In this document: piece after piece, positions 1-9,343 of the stretch | Position numbering within the stretch: position 1 is the first letter of the stretch | How the letters are laid out: every line of letters begins with the position of its first letter | Origin: SG8-40 sp963792855 | GTDB lineage: Bacteria > Pseudomonadota > Gammaproteobacteria > Burkholderiales > Eutrophovitaceae | Assembly (NCBI GenBank): GCA_963792855.1 | Contig: CAWBXZ010000001.1 | Span: 1 to 64,000 of the forward strand | Length of the DNA stretch: 64,000 nt | Direction of reading: 5' to 3' | The notes under the pieces: model-generated | Told to the model about the DNA's origin: nothing | The model's input: only the letters and a program-made list of their open reading frames with translations | Database searches by the model: none | Position numbers and translations under genes: made by a program

Positions 1-456
1 ATCAAGTGAATACAAGAAATGTTTATTTAATTGGGTTGATTGGAAGTGAATGCTGAGACTATCAGCAGTTTCTTGCGCAAGAGTAATACTCGAAGTTATG
101 ACAAAACTTAAAAGGTTTTTTATAAATATGTTCATTTTAATCGCTGACCTGCAGTCAAAAACAAAAAAAGGGAATTCAAATCACCATCTCTTCCAAATAA
201 ACCTTCTACACAAACCTTAACTTGTCTGCCAAGAAATAGTTCCGCAAACTTCTTGAAATTTGGTGGGAATATCACTTACAAACAAATCAAGATTCGGATG
301 ATCTCTGTGGGTTGTTTCCAGTTTCAATTTATGAATTTCATTCTTAACAACTTCTGCGGTTGCTATGCCAGAATCAATTAACTTAACATTGTGGCCGATA
401 ACTTCTTGAATTACATCAATAGGATAATGAGTACATCCAAGAACCAATGTGTCATC
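1..456. other. AT-rich foreign-looking block
   Basis: The first ~456 bases are strikingly AT-rich, whereas everything from ~457 on is GC-rich with GC-rich codon use. Bases 1-216 hold no gene I can support, only A/T runs downstream of the racemase fragment. The change of composition coincides with the point where both the racemase (minus strand) and the outer-membrane protein (plus strand) are cut in mid-gene. That is what a chimeric join looks like. A genuine horizontal transfer boundary is possible but less likely, because both flanking genes are broken at the same base. Confidence 0.7.
217..456 (-). CDS. murI: Glutamate racemase, C-terminal fragment
   Basis: The fragment encodes the last ~80 residues of glutamate racemase, which makes D-glutamate for peptidoglycan in the cytoplasm. 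It contains LVLGCTHYP, the motif around the second catalytic cysteine of the Asp/Glu racemase family, followed by the usual LIDSGIATAEVV segment. The stop at 217 is natural. The 5' two thirds of the gene, including the first catalytic cysteine, is missing because the reading frame runs into GC-rich sequence of another gene at ~456. Codon use is AT-rich, unlike every other gene here, so the source is probably a different organism. Identity is well supported; membership of the host genome is doubtful. Confidence 0.8.
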   Translation of the reverse strand, partial: DDTLVLGCTHYPIDVIQEVIGHNVKLIDSGIATAEVVKNEIHKLKLETTHRDHPNLDLFVSDIPTKFQEVCGTISWQTS

Positions 457-1431
457 GCTCGATACGCGCTGGTCGCTCGGCGGCAGCATCTTCGACGACG
501 ACCGCCGCACGGCCATTTATTCGCTGGGCGAGGAGACCGCCGAGTACCAGCATGATCGCCAGCTGTACTCGGTATTCGGCGGCTGGTCCAAGGGCCTGCG
601 GAATGGCTGGGTGCGACGTTACCAGGCCGGCTTCGTATTTGACGACAATCAATTCAGCCGCCGTCACAGACGGCACGTTGCCAGCGCTCGTGCCGGAAAA
701 TCGCAAACTGAGCTATCCGTTTATCGGCATCGACCTGATCGAGGATCAGTTCGAAACGACGAGCAACAAGGAACAGATCGGACGTACCGAAGACTTTTAC
801 ATGGGTCAACGTTTCTCCGTCAGGCTCGGCTTTGCGGCCGACAGCTTTGGCGCCGACCGCGATGCGCTGGTTTACATCGGCAGCTACAGCCGCGGCTTCG
901 GCTCGCTCGATTCCAGCGCACTGCTCACGTCGCTGACGGCGGATGGCCGCGTCGAGGGCGGCAAGTCCAGCTAATGTGCTGCTGAACATTGGCGCTCGCT
1001 ACTATCGGCACCAGTCCGACAAGCGCATGTTCTTTGCGACGATCGAAGCAGTCGCAGGTCATGCGCTGGATCTCGACAATGTCGTGGAACTCGGCGGCGA
1101 CACCGGCCTGCGCGGCTATCCGCTGCGGTATCAGGGCGGCGATTCGAAGCTGTTGGCGACCCTGGAACAGCGCCTGTTCTCGGATTGGTACCCGTTCCGG
1201 CTGTTCCGCGTGGGCGGCGCGGTGTTCGCCGACGTGGGCCGGGTCTGGGGAGAAAACCCGGTCAATGCGCCGAATCAGGGCTGGCTGCGAGATGTCGGCT
1301 TCGGCTTGCGGTTCGCGCCGACACGCACCGGTTTCAGCAAGGTGCTGCATCTCGACATCGCATTTCCGCTCGACGGCGACTCGTCGATAGACGATGTGCA
1401 GATACTGCTAGAATCGAAACGCAGCTTTTAG
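455..1431 (+). CDS. Outer-membrane beta-barrel protein (BamA/surface antigen family), 5'-truncated and frameshifted
   Basis: This is the C-terminal barrel of an Omp85/surface-antigen-like outer-membrane protein. The coding trail starts mid-gene at the join near 455 (SSLDTRWSLGGS), changes frame near 660 and again near 962, and ends in DVQILLESKRSF, a terminal Phe typical of outer-membrane barrels. The segment GGDTGLRGYP is the conserved loop motif of BamA/TamA-type barrels, followed by LRYQGGDSKLLATLEQR and GGAVFADVGRVWG strands. The pieces join into one continuous product once two single-base shifts are allowed. The likely location is the outer membrane, but whether it assembles or secretes proteins or is a plain surface antigen cannot be told without the missing POTRA-bearing N-terminus. 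Confidence 0.65.
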
Positions 1432-1504
1432 TCAGCCTGTGTACGAACTTTGCGGCACCTTTAGTGTCAATTTCGGTTTTCACGCGGCCAGGATTTTTGG
1501 CAAA

Positions 1505-2280
1505 ATGCGCGCTATGCAACCCCGAGTCATAAGTGGACTGGCCGCGCTGGTGACGTTGTTGCTGGTTTCCCTGGAAGCGTGCGTAACGACACCGCGGACC
1601 GCGTTTGCCGCGGCGCCGGGTGCGGTCGACTGCGTGGTACTGATACACGGACTGAATCGCAGTTGGCGTGCCATGCAGCCTATGGCCGAGGCCTTGCGCG
1701 AGGCCGGCTTCTCGACCGTGAACGTGGACTACCCGTCGCAGGCCGGATCGATCGAAGTGCTGGCGCCGATGGCCGTCGACACCGGGCTGGCCGAGTGTCG
1801 CAGGGCCGGCGCGGTGCGCATCCATTTCGTGACGCATTCAATCGGCGGCATCCTGTTGCGCTATGCGCAGAAAAAGTCGCCGATACCCGAACTTGGCAGG
1901 GTCGTCATGCTGGCGCCGCCGAATCACGGCAGTGAAGTCATCGACATCACGCGTGACTGGCCGACCACGGAACTTTTTGCCGGTGAAGCCGGTTTGCAGC
2001 TGGGCACCGATCCGGACAGTATTCCGACGCGGCTTGGGCCGGTAGATTTCGAGCTTGGCGTCATTGCCGGCACAGGATCTGTCAATTTCGTCATGTCCGC
2101 CATGTTGCCGGAACCGAACGACGGCAAAGTTTCGGTCGCCAGCACGCGTATCGACGGCATGGACGACTTCATGGTCGTCGACAATTCACATCACTTCATC
2201 ACCGAAAGTGAATCGTAATCCGCAATACGACCTATTTTCTGCAGCACGGGATGTTTGCCGGATTCGGCAATGCGGGCTGA
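1505..2280 (+). CDS. Alpha/beta hydrolase, probable secreted or lipid-anchored esterase, 3' frameshift
   Basis: A hydrophobic N-terminus ending near a cysteine (SLEACVTT) suggests export, possibly as a lipoprotein, though glutamate at -2 makes the lipobox poor. The alpha/beta-hydrolase features are VVLIHGLNRS (oxyanion loop), THSIGGIL (nucleophile elbow, catalytic Ser in THS-I-G) and APPNHGSE. This matches the small lipase/esterase group related to PGAP1-like hydrolases. The frame used for most of the gene stops at 2218. In another frame the expected tail (VIRNTTYFLQHG...) continues to a stop at 2280, so a base is missing near 2212. The ATG at 1505 has an AGGA about 10 bases upstream; the ATG at 1514 is the alternative. 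Substrate unknown. Confidence 0.65.
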
Positions 2281-2329
2281 TAACCGCTAGCCGGGACCAG
2301 CCTGGCAGAACTGCGGTTGCAGCGCTGCT

Positions 2330-2814
2330 CTACTTACACAGCTCGTCTTTCTTGGCGCGCGTTTCGGCGATGGTTTTCGCGGCGTCCGCTTTGCTCAGGT
2401 ACTCGCGTTCGCCTTTCTCGTTGGTCTTGTAGAGTTGCGGCGCATTCAGGTAGGACTCGTAGATTTCCGTTGCGCGCGCTGCAATAATAGGCTTCGGCGC
2501 GTTCGCGCTCGGCACGTTGTTCGGCCGTTTCACCCGGATAGGCGTAGCCGGAGTCGGTCGCTTCCCCGTCGTCGCCTTCGGTCGTCCGCAAGGCTGCCGG
2601 TCGAGTGCCACACGAGCTGCACCGATACCGCGTTCTCATGTCCGGGTGATCGGCGTAATGCAGCTTGCCAAACTCATCCACCCACGTGTAGATCGGTCGT
2701 CATGGTATCCACGAAGTGCGTATTGCCGAGCGGATCGACCCATTTCCAGATATCGGCATGCGCCGCCGGACTCAGGACGAAAAGCGAAACGAAGCTTGCA
2801 AGCAGTTTTTTCAT
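2330..2814 (-). CDS. DUF4124-type exported protein, frameshifted
   Basis: The N-terminus is a signal peptide (MKKLLASFVSLFVLSPAAHA) followed directly by DIWKWVDPLGNTHFVDT and then IYTWVDEFGKLHYADH. These are two copies of the short DUF4124 beta-hairpin repeat found in periplasmic proteins of gammaproteobacteria. The rest is charged and probably helical (TAEQRAERERAEAYY, YLSKADAAKTIAETRAKKDELCK). The reading frame changes near 2688 and again near 2478. Joining the three frames gives one sensible protein of about 160 residues. The function of DUF4124 proteins is unknown. The gene lies tail-to-tail with the hydrolase upstream. Confidence 0.55.
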
Positions 2815-2887
2815 AGGCACTCCAATACACGCTAATTGTGGGCGTGCGAGCCCACAATTGGCTTGATTGGCGTCACAAATCCGGCAA

Positions 2888-4104
2888 CTATTGCGGCGCG
2901 TCAAGGCGCTCCTGCAGGGCCTCGATTTGCCGCTGCTGCGCCTGCACGACGCGCGTCAGCACGGCGACGATGTCCATCGGACTGAGGCCGCTGCCGATCG
3001 CTGCTGGCCACCAGGTCCGGCACATCTTCGGCAATGAAACCGAGCTGCGCTTCGGCCGCATCGTTGATGTAGTTGAAGTGCACGGGCTCCAGCCTGACCA
3101 GCGCGTCCAGCGCCTCCTCGAGCGTCAGTGCATTGATGTTTTCCTTCATCGCGCGGGACGAACTGTTGGTCCACACGCCGCCTGCGGTTACGTAGGCGCC
3201 GCTCGCCATTTGCAATGGATGCGCCGGTCGCGAGACGCCGATGCCGACGTTACCGTCGTTGCTGATGGTAATGCGATCCACCGACCCCGCGCCGATCGTC
3301 AGCGTACTCGCACGATTGTGCATGATGTAGCCGGTGTCGCCGGACGACTGCGTAATCATCAGTCCGGCGACGCCGCTGTTACGATCGTGAATCTGGATGC
3401 TGCCGTTGACTTCGAGGCGTTGCTTCGGCTCTGTCGTGCCGATACCGACCTGGTTGCCGTCGTCATACATCTGCGACGCGGCACCCGTGGTCTCGTCCTT
3501 GAATCTGACGAGGTAGCCACGGGTCCCCCTTGATCGCGCCGGCGCCGTCTGCTCCGGGTGGGCCTGGCGGCCCGGCGACTCCCGCTGGACCCGGCGGTCC
3601 GGGCGGTCCGGGAGGGCCTGGCGGGCCCATGGCACCGGGCACGGCGGCAACGACTGCGGCTGCCGCGGCGGGGTCGGGGGTGACATCGTCATCCGGAGCA
3701 GGAACCGGCTCGGCCGTGATCGTGGCCGTATCCACCGCGGCCACGTCGATCTCGTCCGGCACCGCCAGCGATGCCGGCGCGGGTGCGGGTTCCGGCTCAG
3801 CTACGGATTCCGGCTCGGGCGCGGGTTCGGGCGCGGATTCGGGCGCCACAGCAGCGACGACAACCGTCCATTCAGTGCTGATAAAGCCGGACTCACCGCC
3901 TGCCAGTTGCACTTCGTTCCAGCCATCCGCGGTGGCCACGAACGGCAGGGAAGATCCTTGCTCGAGGCGACCAACCACTTCTGCCCCGGCTGCCGGTGTG
4001 CGCCGTATATTGACGTATGTCTGTACGTCGGCGACCGGTACGACGGTGTCTGCCAGGCACAACAGCGGCAGAGTCAATACGGCCAGGATCAGAAATTTCT
4101 GCAT
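2888..4104 (-). CDS. Exported SH3b / collagen-like / S74-like surface protein, frameshifted
   Basis: Domain order, read on the minus strand from ATG 4104: signal peptide (MQKFLILAVLTLPLLCLA), a bacterial SH3-like domain (VQTYVNIRRTPAAGAEVVGRL), a Pro/Glu/Ala-rich linker, a collagen-like Gly-X-Y stretch (about nine triplets, many GPP), then a beta-rich region (GNQVGIGTTEPKQRLEVNG) and a C-terminal part with SSRAMKENI and GFIAEDVPDLV. The last part resembles the Peptidase_S74/intramolecular chaperone domain of phage tail fibres and large surface proteins. It closes with a coiled-coil tail (VLTRVVQAQQRQIEALQERL). One frameshift lies in a G run near 3525 and a second near 2995; the stop is at 2888. 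Likely a trimeric secreted or cell-surface fibre; the ligand is unknown. Confidence 0.65.
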
Positions 4105-4283
4105 GACCCGCTCCAGCGATTGGGTGGACCCCCTTTGTGCCATATCCGCTTGCGCAAAAAGGTGACGCAGTTCTGCTCTTTGCGGTCGGTGGTTGCCGAC
4201 ATTGGCATTTCCGGCCGGGTTGTTATCATCACTGGCCAAGACGCTGAACTGCCGCTGCATTGTCCCCGGCCGGAGCCAAAAGT

Positions 4284-5063
4284 ATGAGTCACATCAACGA
4301 ATACCACGACAACCTGGTCACGATGCTCGAGCTGATCTGGGGTGACGGCTACATGGCGCCAGGCGGGCCCGGCAATATCGCCAATTTGCTCGACGGGATT
4401 GACGCCCGCGGCAAGCGAATTCTGGATATTGGCTGCGGCATCGGTGGTCCGGCGTTCGAGATGGCGCGAAGCCACGGGGCCGAGGTGGTTGGTATCGATC
4501 TCGAAGCGCCACTGGTCGAGCGCGCGCGGCGCGCTGCCGTGCGGCACGGCCTCGAAAAACAATGCAGCTTTGAAATCGTGGAGGCCGGCCCGCTGCCGTT
4601 TGCCGACCGTACGTTCGACATCGTCGTCAGTTCCGGCGCCTTTACGCAAATTGCCGACAAGAGCGATATCCTCGGTGAATGCCTGCGCATACTGCGGCCG
4701 GGTGGGCAGCTGCGCTGCTACGATTGGTTGAAATCGGCGGGCGACTACTCGGATGACATGCGCTACTGGTTCAAGCTCGAAGGCATAACTTACGGGCTCG
4801 ACACATTGCAGGACTATGCGCAACAGCTGGTTGACGCAGGTTTTGTCGACGTCAGTGCCGAGGATGCATCGGACTGGTATCGCGCCGAGGCACGCCGCGA
4901 ATACGACCTCATGCGCGGCGAGTTATACCCGCGCATGGTTGAACGGCTGGGCCAGGCGGACGCCGACTACTTCGTCGAAAACTGGCGCATGCTGGCAATC
5001 GTCGTCGGCAATGGCGAAATGCAGCAAGCTTATTTTCGCGGTACCCGGCCCGCCACGGACTGA
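4284..5063 (+). CDS. Class I SAM-dependent methyltransferase
   Basis: A complete 259-residue protein of the Rossmann-fold methyltransferase class. Motif I is ILDIGCGIGGPAFEMA (residues ~47-62), the acidic ribose-binding residue follows in VVGIDLE, and FDIVVSSGAFTQI with LRPGGQL are the later motifs. Overall resemblance is to the phosphoethanolamine/sarcosine N-methyltransferase type (Methyltransf_11), including the DYAQQLVDAGFVDV segment after the core. The start at 4284 is preferred over an in-frame ATG at 4260 because it gives the usual short N-terminus. It is divergent from the collagen-like gene, with about 180 bases between the two starts. The substrate cannot be predicted with confidence. 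Confidence 0.75.
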   Translation: MSHINEYHDNLVTMLELIWGDGYMAPGGPGNIANLLDGIDARGKRILDIGCGIGGPAFEMARSHGAEVVGIDLEAPLVERARRAAVRHGLEKQCSFEIVEAGPLPFADRTFDIVVSSGAFTQIADKSDILGECLRILRPGGQLRCYDWLKSAGDYSDDMRYWFKLEGITYGLDTLQDYAQQLVDAGFVDVSAEDASDWYRAEARREYDLMRGELYPRMVERLGQADADYFVENWRMLAIVVGNGEMQQAYFRGTRPATD

Positions 5064-5072
5064 GCCGTATCG

Positions 5073-6267
5073 CTAGTCGGCAAACCGGTCGCCGAGCGCC
5101 TGAAACAGTGCCAGCTGCATAGCCCAGTCGCCCGGCGCGCTCGCCGCTTCGCGCGCTGCGTGCTGCGCGATGATCAGGTCATGCACGGGATCGATGTGAA
5201 TGGCCTGGCCGAAGATTCCTGACGCGGCGAACGCCGAGTTGCCCCTGAGCCACCAGAGGTAGCCGTATCCGGCCATGGCGGCCGACGGTGTGGTCGACTC
5301 CGCCATCCAGTTGTCCGGCAATACCCGGGTGCCGTCGCGCAGCTGGCCATTGTGCAGGGCAAACAGGCCGATCCGCGCATAATCCCTGAGCGTGGCGTTG
5401 AGGCTGCTGCCGCCGAATTCGCCGCCGCCCGGCTCCGTGAGATTCCAGCTGGCGTCAAACTCCATGCCGAACGGCTGCCAGATCTTGTTGCCCAGGTAGG
5501 TCGACAGGTTGTTGCCAATCGCGGCGCGCAGCAGCGTTCCGACCAGGTTGGTCTCCGCCGTGTTGTAGCTGAAGACCTCGCCCGCGGCGGCCACCCGGGA
5601 TTTTGGCCGCAGCTGATCGTAGACGCTCAGTGTGTCCCATTCGATCGTATTGATGTCCGACGCCGGGTCCGCATAGTCCTCGTTCCAGGCCACACCCGAT
5701 GCCGTCTGCAGCAGCTCGCGAATCGACACCGCGTCGTACGCCGAATTCCTGAGGCGCGGCAAATAGTCGCTGACCTTTTCATTTACGCTCTCGATGTAGC
5801 CGTCGCGAATGGCGGCACCGACCAACAGCGAGGTGACCGACTTTGCGACCGACCACGACATCCAGCGGCTCGTAGCCGAATTGCCGAGCTCGTAGCGTTC
5901 GTAGACGATAAAACCATCCTTGACGATCAGCAGGCCTGCAACATTGTTGTGCCGCACGTAGTCGTCCAGCGACACCTCGGTGCCTTCGAAGGTGAATGAA
6001 AATTCGGACAGGTCGGCAAGCTTGTACGGCAATGGATAGGGGTCCGCGCCGGCCGCGATCGACCGCGTCGGTGTCAGCCGCGGCATGTTTCTGAAGCCGG
6101 CCACCTTCTGCGGCGTGCTCCAGAACATGATGTTGTCAATCGGGCCGAAGTTGGCAGCATCGTCGGCCGGATCGATTACGGGGCGCGTCCGCATACGCGG
6201 CCGCCAGCAACAGCGCCGTAAGCGAAACGAGTGTGGCAGCGACTGTCGCGCGCCCGATTAACGTCAT
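5073..6267 (-). CDS. Serine hydrolase of the beta-lactamase class C / esterase EstB family
   Basis: The mature part contains the SxxK nucleophile motif in WMSWSVAKSVTSL, the Tyr-x-Asn motif in FSYNTAETNLVG, and a C-terminal GYGYLWWL with a later GIFGQ near the expected H/KxG position. These define the beta-lactamase (Pfam PF00144) family, which includes esterases, D-aminopeptidases and true class C lactamases. An export signal (MTLIGRATVAATLVSLTALL) lies in a different frame starting at 6267 and joins the main frame near 6185, so one base is probably wrong there. Without the shift the protein would start at 6194 and lack its leader. Probably periplasmic. Whether it acts on beta-lactams or on esters is not decidable. 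Confidence 0.7.
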
Positions 6268-6312
6268 GATCGTGCTCTGCCGGGTAGGCGCTAAATAGTA
6301 ACAAACCGCGGC

Positions 6313-6340
6313 TTACGGTTGCTCCCGATCTCTCTATAAT
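6313..6340 (+). promoter_or_regulatory. Candidate sigma70 promoter of the ABC export operon
   Basis: A perfect TATAAT lies at 6335-6340, with TTACGG 16 bases upstream as a weak -35. Transcription would begin about seven bases downstream, at or next to the ATG at 6348, so the ATPase mRNA may be leaderless. No Shine-Dalgarno sequence is visible in front of 6348. Confidence 0.4.
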
Positions 6341-6347
6341 CGGCCGG

Positions 6348-7074
6348 ATGCATGGGTCACCTACCGCAAGTCCGCAGTCACCGGCTGTTATCCGTCTCGA
6401 AGGCGTCCAGCGTGTCTACCGCATGGGCGGCGAAACTATATATGCGCTGCGTAACCTCGACCTCACGATCGCGCGCAACGAATACACGGCGATCATGGGA
6501 GCATCGGGTTCCGGGAAGTCCACGATGATGAACGTCATCGGCTGCCTGGACTCGCCGACGGCGGGCCAATACTGGCTCAACGGGCGGCTCGTATCTGCGA
6601 TGAATGACAGGCAACTCGCGGCCGCACGCAATCGCGAAATCGGCTTCATCTTTCAGACCTTCAACCTGCTCGCGCGGATGAACGCGCTGCACAATGTTGA
6701 AATTCCGTTGATTTACGCGGGCGTCCGGCGCAAGGAGCGCCAGGCAAGGGCCAGCCACGCGCCTCGCGACGGTCGGGCTTGCCGACCGCATGCTGCATCG
6801 GCCAGCCGAAATGTCCGGCGGCCAGCGGCAACGAGTGGCGATCGCCAGGGCGCTGGTCACCGCACCGAGCATCCTGCTGGCGGACGAACCTACTGGCAAC
6901 CTGGACTCGACGACCAGCCAGGAAATCATGGGCCTGTTTGACAGCCTGCACGCCGCTGGCAATACCATCATAATCGTGACCCATGAGCACGATATCGCGG
7001 CGCATGCACTGCGCGTGATTCGCCTTAACGATGGCATGATCATCAGTGACGCAGCGTCCGGAGACAATGCATGA
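6348..7074 (+). CDS. ABC transporter ATP-binding protein (MacB/LolD type), frameshifted
   Basis: Energises the MacAB-like efflux or lipoprotein-type exporter encoded with the next two genes. Walker A is GASGSGKST, the Q-loop is IFQTFNLLARM, the signature is MSGGQRQRVAIARAL, Walker B is ILLADEPTGNLD and the switch histidine is in VTHEHD. These are in the order and spacing of the LolD/MacB ATPase group. The first two thirds are in one frame and the last third in another, with a single-base shift near 6755. The stop TGA overlaps the ATG of the membrane-fusion gene (ATGA), showing translational coupling. Here the ATPase is a separate protein, not fused to the permease as in E. coli MacB. Confidence 0.8.
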
Positions 7075-8342
7075 ACAAGGTTTACCTGCTGTCAGTGGCG
7101 GTCATACTCGCCGCCTGCGCGGACGACAAGGTATCCGCACCGACCTATGCCACTGCCACTGTGGAGCGTGCATCGATCAGCGTATCGGTCGGTTCGTCAG
7201 GTATCGTGGAACCGCTGGCGACGGTCGAGGTCAAGTCCAAGGCATCGGGTGAAGTTCTCGAACTGCTGGTCGAGACAGGTGACTACGTCGAGGCGGGAGC
7301 GCTGCTGGCACGCATCGACCCACGGACGGTCCGTAACCGCTTCGCGCAGGCGGAAGCGGAGCTGAAAGCCGCGTTGTCGCGGCGCCAGATTTCGGCCGCG
7401 CAGATGCAGCGTGCGGACGCGCTGGTCAAACGCGGCACGCTGACAGAGATCGAGCACGAACAGGCGGCGCTCGAACTTGCCAACGCCGAGGCGCAGGTCG
7501 TTAGCGCCGAGGTCGAGGTCGAAAATGCGCGCATCGCGGTCGATGACACGGAAATACGCGCGCCGGTCGCCGGCACGATCATCGCCAAACCCGTGGAGAA
7601 AGGACAGGTCATTTCATCACCGACGCAGGATTTTGCCGGTGGCACGGTATTGCTCAAAATGGCGGACCTTAGCGCCGTGCAGATCCGCGCACTCGTGGAC
7701 GAAACCGATATTGGCAAGGTGCAGCCGGGCATGCCTGCCAGCGTTACGGTCGCGGCGTACCCGCGGCAACCATTCCATGGCGAAGTGATCAAGATCGAAC
7801 CGCAGGCGGTCGTGGAACAGAACGTCACGATGTTTGCCGTGCTGATAGCGATTCAGAACGAGAACGGCCTGTTGTTACCGGGCATGAATGCCGAAGTCGA
7901 GATTTCGGTGGCCGAGCGTACCGATGTGCTCTCGCTGCCGGTCATGGCGTTGCGCACCACACGGGATATCGCGTCAACCGCAAGCATCCTCGGCATCAGC
8001 GAGGCAGACATTCGCAACGCCATCGCCAGCAATACGTCCGGCACCAGGAAAACGCCCGCCGCGGGTACCGGCAATCGAGCTCCGGGCCGCGGCAAACCGT
8101 CGGCCAAACCCGACTATCGCTTTGGCGGCGACTTCTGGGTCGTCGTCAAGGATGCCAGCGGTGCGACCCGCATCGCCAACGTCACCACCGGATTGACCGA
8201 CCTCGACCGGGTCGAAATCGTCTCCGGCCTTGACGAGGCTGACCAGGTGCTGTTGCTGCCCAGTGCGCACCTGTTCGAAACCCAGCAGCAGTTGCAGCAA
8301 TTTATCGAGCGCCGCGTCGGCAGCGTTCCCGGTATCAGCTGA
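7071..8342 (+). CDS. HlyD/MacA-family periplasmic adaptor lipoprotein
   Basis: A 423-residue membrane-fusion protein bridging the inner-membrane permease to an outer-membrane channel. It has a lipoprotein-type leader ending AACADD, a biotinyl-lipoyl-like half motif (VEVKSKASGEVLELLVETG), a coiled-coil hairpin (residues ~85-150, rich in Ala/Glu/Gln), the second lipoyl half (EIRAPVAGTIIAKPVEKGQ) and beta-barrel and proximal domains (GMPASVTVAAYP, PGMNAEVEI). A Gly/Pro/Lys-rich insert near residues 320-345 is less usual. It overlaps the ATPase gene by four bases and is followed nine bases later by the permease gene. Export substrate unknown; macrolide or peptide export are family precedents only. 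Confidence 0.85.
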   Translation: MNKVYLLSVAVILAACADDKVSAPTYATATVERASISVSVGSSGIVEPLATVEVKSKASGEVLELLVETGDYVEAGALLARIDPRTVRNRFAQAEAELKAALSRRQISAAQMQRADALVKRGTLTEIEHEQAALELANAEAQVVSAEVEVENARIAVDDTEIRAPVAGTIIAKPVEKGQVISSPTQDFAGGTVLLKMADLSAVQIRALVDETDIGKVQPGMPASVTVAAYPRQPFHGEVIKIEPQAVVEQNVTMFAVLIAIQNENGLLLPGMNAEVEISVAERTDVLSLPVMALRTTRDIASTASILGISEADIRNAIASNTSGTRKTPAAGTGNRAPGRGKPSAKPDYRFGGDFWVVVKDASGATRIANVTTGLTDLDRVEIVSGLDEADQVLLLPSAHLFETQQQLQQFIERRVGSVPGIS

Positions 8343-8351
8343 GGACCTGGC

Positions 8352-8625
8352 ATGCTCATCGGCGAGACTTTTCTCATTGCTTTGCAGTCCATTCGCGGCA
8401 ACCTGTTCCGCGCAACACTGACGATGCTGGGGATCGTGATCGGCGTGGCCGCCGTGATCACGATGGTTGCACTGGGCACCGGCGCACGCCAGGCGATCGA
8501 CGCTCAGATGGCGGCGCTCGGCGGCGATATTCTCGCGATAACCTCGTCGAATCGCTTCAGTCGCGGCGTGGCACGTGACGAACAGACGCTGACGACTGCG
8601 GATGCCAGCGTCGTTTTGCAGGAAC
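8352..8625 (+). CDS. MacB-type ABC permease, N-terminal fragment
   Basis: The first ~90 residues of a FtsX/MacB-like permease: a cytoplasmic start, FRATLTMLGIVIGVAAVITM as the first transmembrane helix, then ALGTGARQAIDAQM and the beginning of the large periplasmic domain (LGGDILAITSS). This is the expected third gene of the operon, nine bases after the adaptor. Near 8625 the reading frame passes without interruption into unrelated eukaryotic E1-enzyme sequence, so the remaining three helices and the periplasmic domain are absent. A reader should not treat the 353-codon frame 8352-9413 as one natural protein. Confidence 0.8.
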
Positions 8626-9343
8626 AAAATCCACCCGTCTTGTGCGTGAAAGTTTTAGAAGATCAGGGCAGACACGGTCTCGAAACCGGCGACCGAGTCA
8701 CTTTTGCGCGGTTGCAGGGATGTCCGTGGATCGAACAGGGGACCGAGTACGAAGTCCTCGTGACCGGTCCGTACACGTTCGAATTACCGAAAGTTCCTGT
8801 CGTCGATAACAACAAAGGCGATAACGATAACAACAAAGAACACGAGATCGTTAATCAGCAGGGGTACATTACGCAGGTCAAGCAACCCGTCAAGATCAAA
8901 TTCGGAACGTACGAACAAAAATTGAAGGAACCTGGCGATTTCGTGATGTCGGACTTTGCCAAGTTCGATCGTCCACCGATGTTGCATTTAGGTTTCCAAG
9001 CCTTGATGTCGTACGTATCCCAGCAGCAGTCGTCGTCCGATGGCGGCGGTGGCGGAGAATCGTTACTACCGGCACCGGGCGATAAGGAAGCTGCAAACGC
9101 TGTTTTGGAACTTGCCAAGCAAATGGACGTCGACAACAAGGTATTCTCGGCCGATGGCAACAGCAATGCCGTCGCCGAACGCGTCCTGCTTCACTTGGCA
9201 TCCGGGAGCCGGGCGGTCCTAAGCCCGATGTGCGCCGCGCTCGGTGGAATGGTCGGTCAGGAAGCTCTCAAGGCGTGTTCGGGTAAATTCACCCCCATCA
9301 ACGGATTCTTTTACCTGGATGCCGACGAAACGTTACCCGACGA
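8625..9343 (+). CDS. Eukaryotic ubiquitin-activating enzyme E1 (UBA1), internal fragment
   Basis: About 240 residues match the middle of eukaryotic E1. RHGLETGDRVTF and VLVTGPYTFEL come from the region between the two adenylation halves. QGYITQVKQPVKIKF, FVMSDFAKFDRPPMLHLGFQ and, after a Ser/Gly-rich loop, SPMCAALGGMVGQEALKACS and KFTPINGFFYLDADETLPDD precede the second ATP-binding (ThiF-like) half. Ubiquitin activation is a eukaryotic cytosolic and nuclear pathway. Bacterial ThiF/MoeB relatives lack the linker features seen here. No intron is apparent. Codon use is less GC-rich than in the flanks. It replaces the rest of MacB on the left and the start of another bacterial gene on the right. 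Most likely contaminating protist or algal DNA joined during assembly. Confidence 0.85.
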
